Translations under genes and position numbers: made by a program
Part shown: positions 44,121 through 51,938 of the stretch, one piece after another
Layout of the letters: each line of letters opens with the position of its first letter
Position numbering within the stretch: position 1 is the stretch's first letter
The notes under the pieces: model-generated
What the model saw: only the letters and a program-made list of their open reading frames with translations
The model's database searches: none
What the model was told of the DNA's origin: nothing
NCBI GenBank assembly: GCA_963665765.1
Contig: OY762464.1
Span: forward strand, 558,001 to 622,000
Length of the DNA stretch: 64,000 nucleotides
Reading direction: 5' to 3'
Source of the DNA: Bin76 sp963665765
GTDB lineage: Bacteria; Actinomycetota; Acidimicrobiia; Spongiisociales; ZC4RG35

Positions 44121-46541
44121 CTACAGGGGGCGAACAGTCACCCTGATCACAGAACCCAGGGGAGAGGCGCCAGGTTGATTGAAGGGAACATAAACCGTTC
44201 GCTGATGAAGGGAGGGATCGATACTCGCCTCAACCTCCAAAACCCCTTGCGATGAGGTGATCCGAACCCGGTCGCCGGGCGTCACTCCCAAACCCTTGGC
44301 GTCGGAGGGGTGCAGGAAAGCCGCCGCTCCCGGCGCCAAGGGGTGAAGAGAGGGGCTTTCCCTCATCATCACTCCGTCGTCATACATGGTGCGGGCATAA
44401 TGCAAGGCCATTTGGCCCGGTCCCGGAGCAATCGCACCGCTTTCCCCATAAACCGGCACATAGCCCGGATCACCACCCACCACCACCCCGTCCCGATCCT
44501 CCCAGTCGAGCCTCTCCCAGTTCACTCCCCGGTAAATGTCGGCCAACTCTTCGATCTCCTCATTGATCTGCTGGGCGGAAACCAAACCGAGATCAACTCC
44601 CAGGCGAGCAGCCAGGTCGGCCAGGATCGCCCAGTCGGGCCTGCTCTGACCCGGACCCGGAGTCAGGCGATTCACCTTGAGCACCCGACTCTCGATATTG
44701 GTGACGGTTCCCTCCACTTCGGCAAACCCCATGGCCGGGAACACCACATCCGCCCAACGGGAACTGTCGGTGAGGAACTGGTCGATCGCCACCACCAGCC
44801 CGGCGTTTTCCAAAGCTCGCCGCGCCATCTCTCCATCCGGCACATCCCGCACCGGGTCGGCGCCCATCAGAATCAGAGCTTCGATCTCTCCCGACCCCAG
44901 GCTTTCCAAAATCCCCCGGCAGTCCTGGCCGGCAACGGTCGGTATCTCCCCCCACCGGGCGCTCAACATCTGGGCGGCCAAGGTGCCCCGCTGAACTCTT
45001 CCCGGCAAGAGAGCGGGACTCAGTCCCATATCCAAGGCGCCGAACACGTTCCCGCGGCGGGCCAAAGGCAAAATGGTGGCGTTGGGAAGGGTGCGAACGA
45101 AGGCGGCGGCCGCTTCGGCCAGGTCGGGGCTTTCTCCATATCCGGGTCTTCCCAGAAGAGCCACCACCGGGCCTTGGGAGAGCACCTGCCGTGCTTGGGC
45201 CATCCGACCCTCACCGGCAACTAGCTCGGCAAGCACTTCTCCGCCCTTTCCCGGCTGATAGGTGATCTTCACCCGGGCGCGGTCATCCAGCCCGGTGCCA
45301 CGAGGGTGGATCACCACCAGATCGGCGCCCAGCTCCTGAGCGGCCCGACGCACCCTCAGGTAGAGAGTGGGATGCTCCTCTTTCAGATCCGGTCCCCACA
45401 CCAATATCGAGGCCGCTTTGTCCAGATCGGCGATCAGTGCCCGATCGGTCACTCCCGACAATAAGCCCGGGCTGAGTCCGTCGTCCATTTGGCAATCGAT
45501 GTGGTTGGTTCCCACCGCCGCGCGGAGGAACTTGGAGAAGGCGTAGGCGTCCTCGTTGGTCGACCGGGCGCCGCCCAACCCGGCCACCGCCCTCCCGCCC
45601 CAACGAGTGATAATCTCACCCAGCGCCCGACCGGCGTAATCCAAAGCCTCACTCCAGGAAGCCTCTTCCAGTTCACCCCCGTCTCTTCGGATCAGGGGAA
45701 CCGTGAGGCGAGCCCCGGACGCCACATATTCGAACCCGAAGCGGCATTTGTCCGACAGCCACCCCTGGTTGGTGGGTTCGGAGTCAACCCCCAGAATACG
45801 CAGCAGCCGGTTCTGGCTGGACTGCAGGTTGATGCGGTCTCCGCTCGAACAGTGCTGGCAGGTGGATTCCACCGCCGTCAGATCCCAAGGACGGGCCCGG
45901 AACCGATAGGGCGTGGCCGTCAGAGCTCCCACCGGGCAGATCTGCACCGTATTGCCCGAAAAATAGGAACGAAACGGCTCATCGGGGAAAGTATTGACCT
46001 GGGTGTGATTCCCCCGGTCCTGGAATTCGATCAGAGGATCGCCGGAAACTTCCTCGGAAAAGCGGGTGCAACGGGCGCAGAGGATGCACCGCTCACGATC
46101 CAGCATTACCAGATCGGAGATGGGAATGGGTTTTTCGAAGTGGCGCTTTTCCTCCACAAACCGGCTCTCGCCCGGCCCATAGGCCATGGTCTGGTCCTGC
46201 AGGGGGCACTCCCCCGCCCGGTCGCACACCGGACAATCCAAGGGATGGTTGATCAAGAGAAACTCCAAGACCCCTTCCTGAGCCTTTTTCACCGCCGGGT
46301 TGACCGTGTCCACCGTCATACCGTCGGCGACCGGGGTGGTGCAGGAGGTAACCAAAAGGGGCCCCCGGGGGGTTTCGATCTCCACCAGGCACATCCGACA
46401 CATCCCCACCGGATTCATCCGGGGATGCCAGCAGAACCGGGGAATGTACACCCCGTTGTCCTGGGCGGCCTTGATCAGAAGCTCCCCCGGCCGGGCGGTC
46501 ACTTCCCGACGGTTGATGGTGACGGCTACCAGCTCAGCCAA
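44121..46541 (-). CDS. nuoG: NADH-quinone oxidoreductase subunit G
   Basis: This 806-residue Fe-S and molybdopterin-fold subunit of complex I's NADH module starts with TTG, overlapping the end of nuoF by 8 bp, with GGGGGAGG upstream; an in-frame ATG 39 bases earlier lacks this spacing. The N-terminal 2Fe-2S domain shows YIPRFCWHPRMNPVGMCRMC, and HPLDCPVCDRAGECPLQDQ carries the His/Cys cluster. ERCILCARCTRFSEE and VQICPVGALT form the next 4Fe-4S site. STCQHCSSGDRI starts the large molybdopterin-oxidoreductase-like domain. All main cysteines are present. Confidence 0.95.
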   Translation of the reverse strand: MAELVAVTINRREVTARPGELLIKAAQDNGVYIPRFCWHPRMNPVGMCRMCLVEIETPRGPLLVTSCTTPVADGMTVDTVNPAVKKAQEGVLEFLLINHPLDCPVCDRAGECPLQDQTMAYGPGESRFVEEKRHFEKPIPISDLVMLDRERCILCARCTRFSEEVSGDPLIEFQDRGNHTQVNTFPDEPFRSYFSGNTVQICPVGALTATPYRFRARPWDLTAVESTCQHCSSGDRINLQSSQNRLLRILGVDSEPTNQGWLSDKCRFGFEYVASGARLTVPLIRRDGGELEEASWSEALDYAGRALGEIITRWGGRAVAGLGGARSTNEDAYAFSKFLRAAVGTNHIDCQMDDGLSPGLLSGVTDRALIADLDKAASILVWGPDLKEEHPTLYLRVRRAAQELGADLVVIHPRGTGLDDRARVKITYQPGKGGEVLAELVAGEGRMAQARQVLSQGPVVALLGRPGYGESPDLAEAAAAFVRTLPNATILPLARRGNVFGALDMGLSPALLPGRVQRGTLAAQMLSARWGEIPTVAGQDCRGILESLGSGEIEALILMGADPVRDVPDGEMARRALENAGLVVAIDQFLTDSSRWADVVFPAMGFAEVEGTVTNIESRVLKVNRLTPGPGQSRPDWAILADLAARLGVDLGLVSAQQINEEIEELADIYRGVNWERLDWEDRDGVVVGGDPGYVPVYGESGAIAPGPGQMALHYARTMYDDGVMMRESPSLHPLAPGAAAFLHPSDAKGLGVTPGDRVRITSSQGVLEVEASIDPSLHQRTVYVPFNQPGASPLGSVIRVTVRPL

Positions 46542-47829
46542 AAGGGCAACCTCCCCCGTGGATGTGCTCCATGATCTCATCCTTGAAATAAGTGGTGATC
46601 GCCAGAATAGGGGAGACTGCCGAAGGCCCCAGGGGGCAGATGGTGGTCATCCGGGGCGGCCACGCCAACCCGGGGGAAATATTGTCGGAGATGTCGAGCA
46701 GCATGTCGATGTCCACTGCCCGCCCGGCCCCGTCTTCAATCCGCCGAAGCACCCGCTCCAGCCAGGAACACCCTTCACGACAGGGAGTGCACTGCCCGCA
46801 CGACTCGTGGGCAAAGAACCGGACCACCCGCTCGGCGGCGCGCAGGGTGCAGGTGGTTTCGTCCATGATCACCACCGCCCCCGAGCCCAACATCGAGCCG
46901 GCCCGGGCCGTGTCATCAAGAGTCACCGGCAGATCGAGGTGCAAATCAGGAACGAACCAGGGCGCCGACGCCCCGCCGGGAATCCAACACTTGAGCGCCC
47001 GGTCGCCCGGTATCCCTCCGGCTACCTCGAAGATCAGATCTCGCCAGCTGAGCCCCATCACCAGTTCGTAATTGCCGGGACGGCGTATGTGGCCGGAGAT
47101 GGAAAACAGCCGCGTGCCCCGCGATCCGTCCGGTCCGATCGACGAAAATGCCTCGCCACCGTTTTCGATAATCCAGGGGACATTGGAGAGGGTCTCGACG
47201 TTGTTCACGATGGTGGGCTGCATGTAGAGACCCTTGGCCGCCGGATAGTAGGGCGGTTTCAGACGGGGTTCGCCCCTCCGTCCCTCCAGGCTGTTGAGCA
47301 GAGCAGTCTCCTCCCCGCATATGTAGGCGCCCGCCCCCAGGTGAACCGTGACATCCAGATCGTATCCGCTCCCCAGCAGATCAGATCCCAGGTAGCCGGC
47401 GGCGTAGGCCTCGTCCACCGCCCGCTGTATGCGCCGAGCCGAGCGGGGATACTCGCCGCGAATGTAAATAAAGGCGTGGTTGACCTCATTGGCGTAGGAA
47501 GCGATGATCGTCCCCTCCAGCATCTGGTGGGGGTCCCGTTCCATCAGTTGCCGATCCTTGAAGGTGCCCGGTTCCGATTCGTCCCCGTTCACCACCAGGT
47601 AGGCGGGCTTGCCCGGCGCCAGAAACCCCCACTTGACCCCGCAGGGAAACCCCGCCCCGCCCCTGCCTCGCAGATTGGCGCTTCGCACCTCCCCGGTCAC
47701 CTCCTGCGGCGACATTCCCAGAGCTTTCCGAAGCGCCTCGTATCCACCGGTGTCCAGGTAACGGTCCAGGGTGTGGCTGTCGGATGGAAACCGACTCATC
47801 CGGGCGGTGATGATCGAATGGCCGGTCAC
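46534..47829 (-). CDS. nuoF: NADH-quinone oxidoreductase subunit F
   Basis: This 431-residue flavoprotein subunit binds FMN and NADH and carries one 4Fe-4S cluster. The glycine-rich site is LRGRGGAGFPCGVKWGF, then VVNGDESEPGTFKDR, and the cluster motif is ESCGQCTPCREG. GTG at 47829 is used as start because it lies 4 bp after the nuoE stop with AGGACGG upstream and gives the normal length. It accepts hydride from NADH and passes electrons via E and G. Confidence 0.95.
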   Translation of the reverse strand: MTGHSIITARMSRFPSDSHTLDRYLDTGGYEALRKALGMSPQEVTGEVRSANLRGRGGAGFPCGVKWGFLAPGKPAYLVVNGDESEPGTFKDRQLMERDPHQMLEGTIIASYANEVNHAFIYIRGEYPRSARRIQRAVDEAYAAGYLGSDLLGSGYDLDVTVHLGAGAYICGEETALLNSLEGRRGEPRLKPPYYPAAKGLYMQPTIVNNVETLSNVPWIIENGGEAFSSIGPDGSRGTRLFSISGHIRRPGNYELVMGLSWRDLIFEVAGGIPGDRALKCWIPGGASAPWFVPDLHLDLPVTLDDTARAGSMLGSGAVVIMDETTCTLRAAERVVRFFAHESCGQCTPCREGCSWLERVLRRIEDGAGRAVDIDMLLDISDNISPGLAWPPRMTTICPLGPSAVSPILAITTYFKDEIMEHIHGGGCPFG

Positions 47830-47833
47830 GGTT

Positions 47834-48499
47834 CTATCCGTCCTGACTCTCTGAGCGTACGGAAACCGTCCCCAAGGGCCCGAACGCCGGGTAAGGGCCG
47901 TCCGCCGAACTGCGATCAAAGGGACCCCAATCGAAACTTCGTCGCCCGCCGAACAACTCCTGGCACTCGGCGCCGCCCACCGTCTCCGGGCGGGCGTTGT
48001 GAAGCCACTGCACCAACTCACGAGCCTTTTCCACGGTCAGACCTTCGATCAACTCGTAATTGACCGTGACGGCCGGGGCTCCCCCGCATGCCCCGATACA
48101 CTCCACATGCTCCACGGTGACCAACTCCTCGGACCCGTCCCCATCCTGCCCGGCCATGGCTTCCGTCTCATCCTCCAAGGCTCCCAGCACCTCATCGGAC
48201 CCCAACAGCATGCAACTGATCGAGGTGCAGCAGGAAATCAGATAGCGGCCCGGGTGGTCTCTTTTGTACATGGTGTAAAACGACGCCACCGAGCGGACCT
48301 GGGCAGGAGTGAGCCCCACCCGTTTGGCCACCTCCCGCATCCCGTTGTCGGTGAGATGCCCCTCGGCGGCCATAGCCAGATAAAGAAGCGGCATCACCGC
48401 CGAACGGGGCTTCGGATAGCGATCGATGATCTGACGAGCCCGGGCCGAGGTGGCCTCCGACCATGGCGTTCCGACGCTGGGGGGGAAAATCTCCACCAT
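47834..48499 (-). CDS. nuoE: NADH-quinone oxidoreductase subunit E
   Basis: This 221-residue thioredoxin-like 2Fe-2S subunit has the cluster ligands Cys91 and Cys96 (CTSISC) and Cys134 and Cys138 (CIGAC). The N-terminal part (MPLLYLAMAAEGHLTDNGMR and VASFYTMYKRDHPGRY) is characteristic. An acidic insertion between the cysteine pairs (DETEAMAGQDGDGSEE) makes it slightly longer than usual. It is first in nuoEFG. The other complex I genes are not in the window. Confidence 0.93.
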   Translation of the reverse strand: MVEIFPPSVGTPWSEATSARARQIIDRYPKPRSAVMPLLYLAMAAEGHLTDNGMREVAKRVGLTPAQVRSVASFYTMYKRDHPGRYLISCCTSISCMLLGSDEVLGALEDETEAMAGQDGDGSEELVTVEHVECIGACGGAPAVTVNYELIEGLTVEKARELVQWLHNARPETVGGAECQELFGGRRSFDWGPFDRSSADGPYPAFGPLGTVSVRSESQDG

Positions 48500-48630
48500 G
48501 GCAATCGAGATTAGTAGCCCGGCCTCCATCTCAAACCTTGCCCTGCTCAGCCATTCTTCCCCCTCATGGCAGACGACGAGTCTTATAGTTTGGTTGAAGG
48601 GCCAAGCGGGCCCACAAGGAGCCGCGCAGC

Positions 48631-50079
48631 ATGACCCAAAGATGGAAGCTCCCATGCCTGGCCGTCGTGGCAGGAACGATCGCGCTGGCAATGGTTGTCT
48701 CGGCTTGCTCCGAGGATGCCCAAGACATCCCCGCCGGGATAATCGGAGAGGAACCAGCCGTCAAACGACACCTCAGCCAAGCCGACATCGAAGCTGGACG
48801 TCACACCACAGAAGAACTGGTCGCCCATGGACGGGAGATTTTCATGGCCAGTTTCAATACCCTGGACGGAGCGGGACGCCCGGAGCAACACGGCAAGGGC
48901 GGCCCCCGCCAACGACGGGAGATGCCGGACAATTTCAACCGCATCTCGGCGCCGGACGCCAACGCCTGCATGGCCTGTCACAACCTTCCCGCGTTGGGTG
49001 GGGGCGGCGACAACGCCGTCAACGTTTTCCTGGTGGCAGACTCGCTTCCCTTTGTCAATTTCGACGGGGATCCGATTGAGAATGGACCCAATCAGACCCT
49101 GAAGACGGTGGGGGACGAGCGCAATACAGTGGGGATGTTCGGGTCGGGATTCATAGAGCTCCTGGCCCGGGAGATGACCGCCGATCTGCATTCAGTTCGC
49201 CACCATGCCCTCCTGATGGCCGCCGACTCGGGGCAGCCTGTCAGCTTGGAACTGGACACCAAGGGAGTGACCTTCGGGGCGATCACCGCCCTGCCGGACG
49301 GGTCGGTTGACACCTCGTCCGTGGAGGGTGTCGACCCCGACCTGATCGTACGGCCCTTTCACCAAAAGGGGGCGGTGGTGTCTTTGCGGGAGTTCGCCAA
49401 CAACGCCACCATCCAGCACCACGGGATGCTCTCGATCGAACAGGCGGGCGAAGGAGAGGACCCCGATGTCGACGGGTACGTAAACGAGCTCACCCGCGGC
49501 GACATCACGGCCTTGGTGCTGTTCCAGGCCACCCTCCCGGCGCCGGTGCAGGTGCAGCCGGCAACACCGGAAGAGCAGGAAGCGGTGACCTATGGCCGGA
49601 GGCTGTTCGATCTGATCGGTTGCACCCAATGCCACAAACCACAGTTGCCGCTCCGAAGCCTCCAGTTCGTTGAACCGGGACCGTTCAATCCCGATAACGA
49701 CCTGGGACCCGATGATGTGAGCACCCCCTATGTTGTCGACCTGTCTCCGTTTATTTCCGATCTTGAACAGGACATGGACGGCAACTATCTGATTCCGGTG
49801 TTCACCGATCTGAAGCGACACGACATGGGGGACTTCTTGGACAACGACGCCCCCCTGCAAAACGGCATCCCCACCCGCCTCTGGCTGACCAGAAAACTAT
49901 GGGGATTTTTCTCCGAACCGCCGTTTCTCCACCACGGTCGGGCAACTCTCATATCGGAAGCCATCCTGGCCCACGGCGGCGAGGCCCGGTCGCAACGAGA
50001 CCGGTTCGAAGAGCTGTCCGACTACGACAAGGCTGCTCTGACGGAGTTTCTAATGACCCTTCAGATCGACGCCGGCTAA
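48631..50079 (+). CDS. Dihaem cytochrome c lipoprotein, peroxidase-like di-haem oxidoreductase
   Basis: This is a 482-residue exported protein. The signal ends in MVVSACSED, with a probable lipidated Cys26. Two haem c motifs are seen: CMACH (Cys113-His117) and CTQCH (Cys331-His335). The second half has the typical DIPVFTDLKRHDMG-like stretch, here LIPVFTDLKRHDMGD, and PPFLHHGRATLISEAI near the end, as in di-haem oxidoreductase/thiol oxidoreductase proteins (DUF1111-like). AAGGAG precedes the ATG by 10 bases. It probably acts at the outer face of the membrane in electron transfer or peroxide reduction. It is divergent from nuoEFG. Confidence 0.82.
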   Translation: MTQRWKLPCLAVVAGTIALAMVVSACSEDAQDIPAGIIGEEPAVKRHLSQADIEAGRHTTEELVAHGREIFMASFNTLDGAGRPEQHGKGGPRQRREMPDNFNRISAPDANACMACHNLPALGGGGDNAVNVFLVADSLPFVNFDGDPIENGPNQTLKTVGDERNTVGMFGSGFIELLAREMTADLHSVRHHALLMAADSGQPVSLELDTKGVTFGAITALPDGSVDTSSVEGVDPDLIVRPFHQKGAVVSLREFANNATIQHHGMLSIEQAGEGEDPDVDGYVNELTRGDITALVLFQATLPAPVQVQPATPEEQEAVTYGRRLFDLIGCTQCHKPQLPLRSLQFVEPGPFNPDNDLGPDDVSTPYVVDLSPFISDLEQDMDGNYLIPVFTDLKRHDMGDFLDNDAPLQNGIPTRLWLTRKLWGFFSEPPFLHHGRATLISEAILAHGGEARSQRDRFEELSDYDKAALTEFLMTLQIDAG

Positions 50080-50086
50080 AGCTCTC

Positions 50087-51172
50087 CTAACGGATCACCA
50101 GCTCGGGATGGGAACGAATCCGAGGGCGGGCCTTTTCCACCGCGGCGGCCAACTGGGAAAAGGCCCCGGCGGCCTGGCTATCCGGAGCGGCCCGCATCAC
50201 CGGAATACCGCGATCGGCGCCCTCCCGCATCAGAGGCAGCAAAGGAATCTGCGCCATCAAAGGAACACCAAGCTCCGCAGCCAGGGCTTGGCCCCCTCCC
50301 GACCCGAACAACTCGTAACGCTTTTGGTCGTCACCGGTGAACCAGGACATGTTCTCCACCACTCCGATCACCTCCTGGTCGACCTGCGCCGCCATCAAAG
50401 CCGCCCGGCGGGCCACCCGCTGAGCGGTGGGCTGGGGAGTGGTAACCAGCAGAACCTGAGATCTGGGCAAAAAATTCTGAATGGAGATGGCGATATCCCC
50501 GGTGCCCGGCGGCATGTCTATCAGCAAATAGTCGGGGCTGTCCCAGAACACGTCCTTGAGAAACTGCTCCAATGCCTTGTGGAGCATGGGGCCTCGCCAG
50601 ATCACCGCCCGGTCGTCGGGCACGAAATAATCCATGGACATGGCGCTGACCCCATAGGCGCGGGGAGGGATGATCGACTGCTCGATGATCACCGGCGCTC
50701 GATCTATACCCAGCATCCCGGGGATGGAAAAACCCCAGATGTCGGCGTCGATCAGTCCCACCTTCCTGCCGAGGGTCCGCAAGGCCAGTCCCAGATTGGT
50801 GGCGACCGACGATTTGCCCACCCCTCCCTTCCCGGATGAGACAGCCACCACCCGGGTGGCGGATCCGGTTTCCCCGGGACCGGGCCCCGCCTCCTTGACC
50901 ACGCGGGCCATCATCTCCGCCCGTTCGGCGTCGCTCATGTGCTCGGTGCGGATATCCAGATCGGACACCAAAACCGAGGCGGCGTTCCGTATCCGCTCGA
51001 CCAACTCCGACAACAACGGGTAGTTGGGCACGGGCAACGCCACACAGATGGTGGGCGATCCGAACCGGCGGGTCTTCACCGAACGGATCATGTGAAGTGA
51101 ACCGAGCGGGCGTTGTAACAGCGGTTCTTCCACCGCCGACAGAGCGGTTCCCAAAGCACCCTGAGACGGCAT
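50087..51172 (-). CDS. mrp: Mrp/ApbC family Fe-S cluster carrier ATPase
   Basis: This 361-residue protein has an N-terminal MIP18-like domain of about 80 residues and a P-loop ATPase with the deviant Walker A VSSGKGGVGKSS, then DADIWGFSIPGML and LIDMPPGTGDIAIS. In proteobacterial Mrp the segment after VENMS carries CXXC; here it reads ENMSWFTGDDQKRYELFG without cysteines, as in Mycobacterium Mrp. Start is ATG at 51172; a TTG 9 bases earlier is also possible. It is thought to carry or help assemble Fe-S clusters, which fits its divergent neighbour and the Fe-S enzymes around it. Confidence 0.88.
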   Translation of the reverse strand: MPSQGALGTALSAVEEPLLQRPLGSLHMIRSVKTRRFGSPTICVALPVPNYPLLSELVERIRNAASVLVSDLDIRTEHMSDAERAEMMARVVKEAGPGPGETGSATRVVAVSSGKGGVGKSSVATNLGLALRTLGRKVGLIDADIWGFSIPGMLGIDRAPVIIEQSIIPPRAYGVSAMSMDYFVPDDRAVIWRGPMLHKALEQFLKDVFWDSPDYLLIDMPPGTGDIAISIQNFLPRSQVLLVTTPQPTAQRVARRAALMAAQVDQEVIGVVENMSWFTGDDQKRYELFGSGGGQALAAELGVPLMAQIPLLPLMREGADRGIPVMRAAPDSQAAGAFSQLAAAVEKARPRIRSHPELVIR

Positions 51173-51216
51173 CGGCTCCAACTATAATCTTCTGCGGGAA
51201 GTTTCGGGGTCAAGTC

Positions 51217-51930
51217 ATGCGTCACCAGGTAATCGACAAGCAAATCGGCGACTTGACCGCCACCCTGGGAGACGCTACGCGCCGAGCCATATTCATCGCG
51301 GCGCGGGAGTCGTCGGCGCCCCTGACGGTGGGCAATATCGCCGATTTGTTCGGGATCCATCGCAACCTGGCCCGCCATCACCTGGAAAGGCTCACCGAGG
51401 ACGGTTACCTGCAGGTGGGGGCCCAACCCGATTCGCAAGTCAGAAGAGCGGGACGACCCCCCAAGCATTACGAGTCCACCGCCCGCCATATCGAGATCAC
51501 CTACCCGACCCTCAGATATGACCTGTTGGTGGAACTTCTGACCAAGATCCTCAGCCGACTGTCTCCCGATGATCTGGCGGAGGTGGCCGAGGAAGTGGGA
51601 AGGGAATATGGGGAGGAGTTGGCCAACGAGATCGGGACACCCGCCGAGGCCGGATACGAGGAGGCGGTGCGGGGTGTCATGGGAGCTATGAGCGGGATCG
51701 GGTTCGCCATGAATCCCGACTGGGAGACCGGACGCCTCCTCACCTACCACTGTCCGTTCGGGCAAGCCGCCGTCAGCCATCCCGAAGTGGTCTGCTCCCT
51801 GGACCGTGGCATAGTGTCCGGGTTGTTCGAGGCGATCGCCCGGTGCTCGGAGACGGTGCTCCATCCTCACCTCAACCAACTCGAGGACTGCGTGACCGAG
51901 ATACCGGTCGAGATCACCATCCGCTCCTGA
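51217..51930 (+). CDS. SufR-like winged-helix regulator with four C-terminal cysteines
   Basis: This is a 237-residue regulator. The N-terminal winged helix covers residues 10-90 (GDATRRAIFIAARESSAPLT, then DLFGIHRNLARHHLERLTED). The C-terminal part holds Cys179, Cys193, Cys210 and Cys225 in the contexts YHCPFGQAAVSHPEVVCSLD, ARCSET and EDCVTE. SufR-type Fe-S sensors have a similar spread of cysteines in this region. It is divergent from mrp (44 bp between starts) and 8 bp upstream of aconitase. A role in sensing Fe-S status and controlling mrp and acnA is a strong inference from context. Confidence 0.78.
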   Translation: MRHQVIDKQIGDLTATLGDATRRAIFIAARESSAPLTVGNIADLFGIHRNLARHHLERLTEDGYLQVGAQPDSQVRRAGRPPKHYESTARHIEITYPTLRYDLLVELLTKILSRLSPDDLAEVAEEVGREYGEELANEIGTPAEAGYEEAVRGVMGAMSGIGFAMNPDWETGRLLTYHCPFGQAAVSHPEVVCSLDRGIVSGLFEAIARCSETVLHPHLNQLEDCVTEIPVEITIRS

Positions 51931-51938
51931 AGGAAGCC

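Noticed and set aside
43810..44178. Open frames on both strands between the YihU-like gene and nuoG
   Set aside because: Low-complexity products without start signals; one runs into the end of nuoG. Treated as non-coding.
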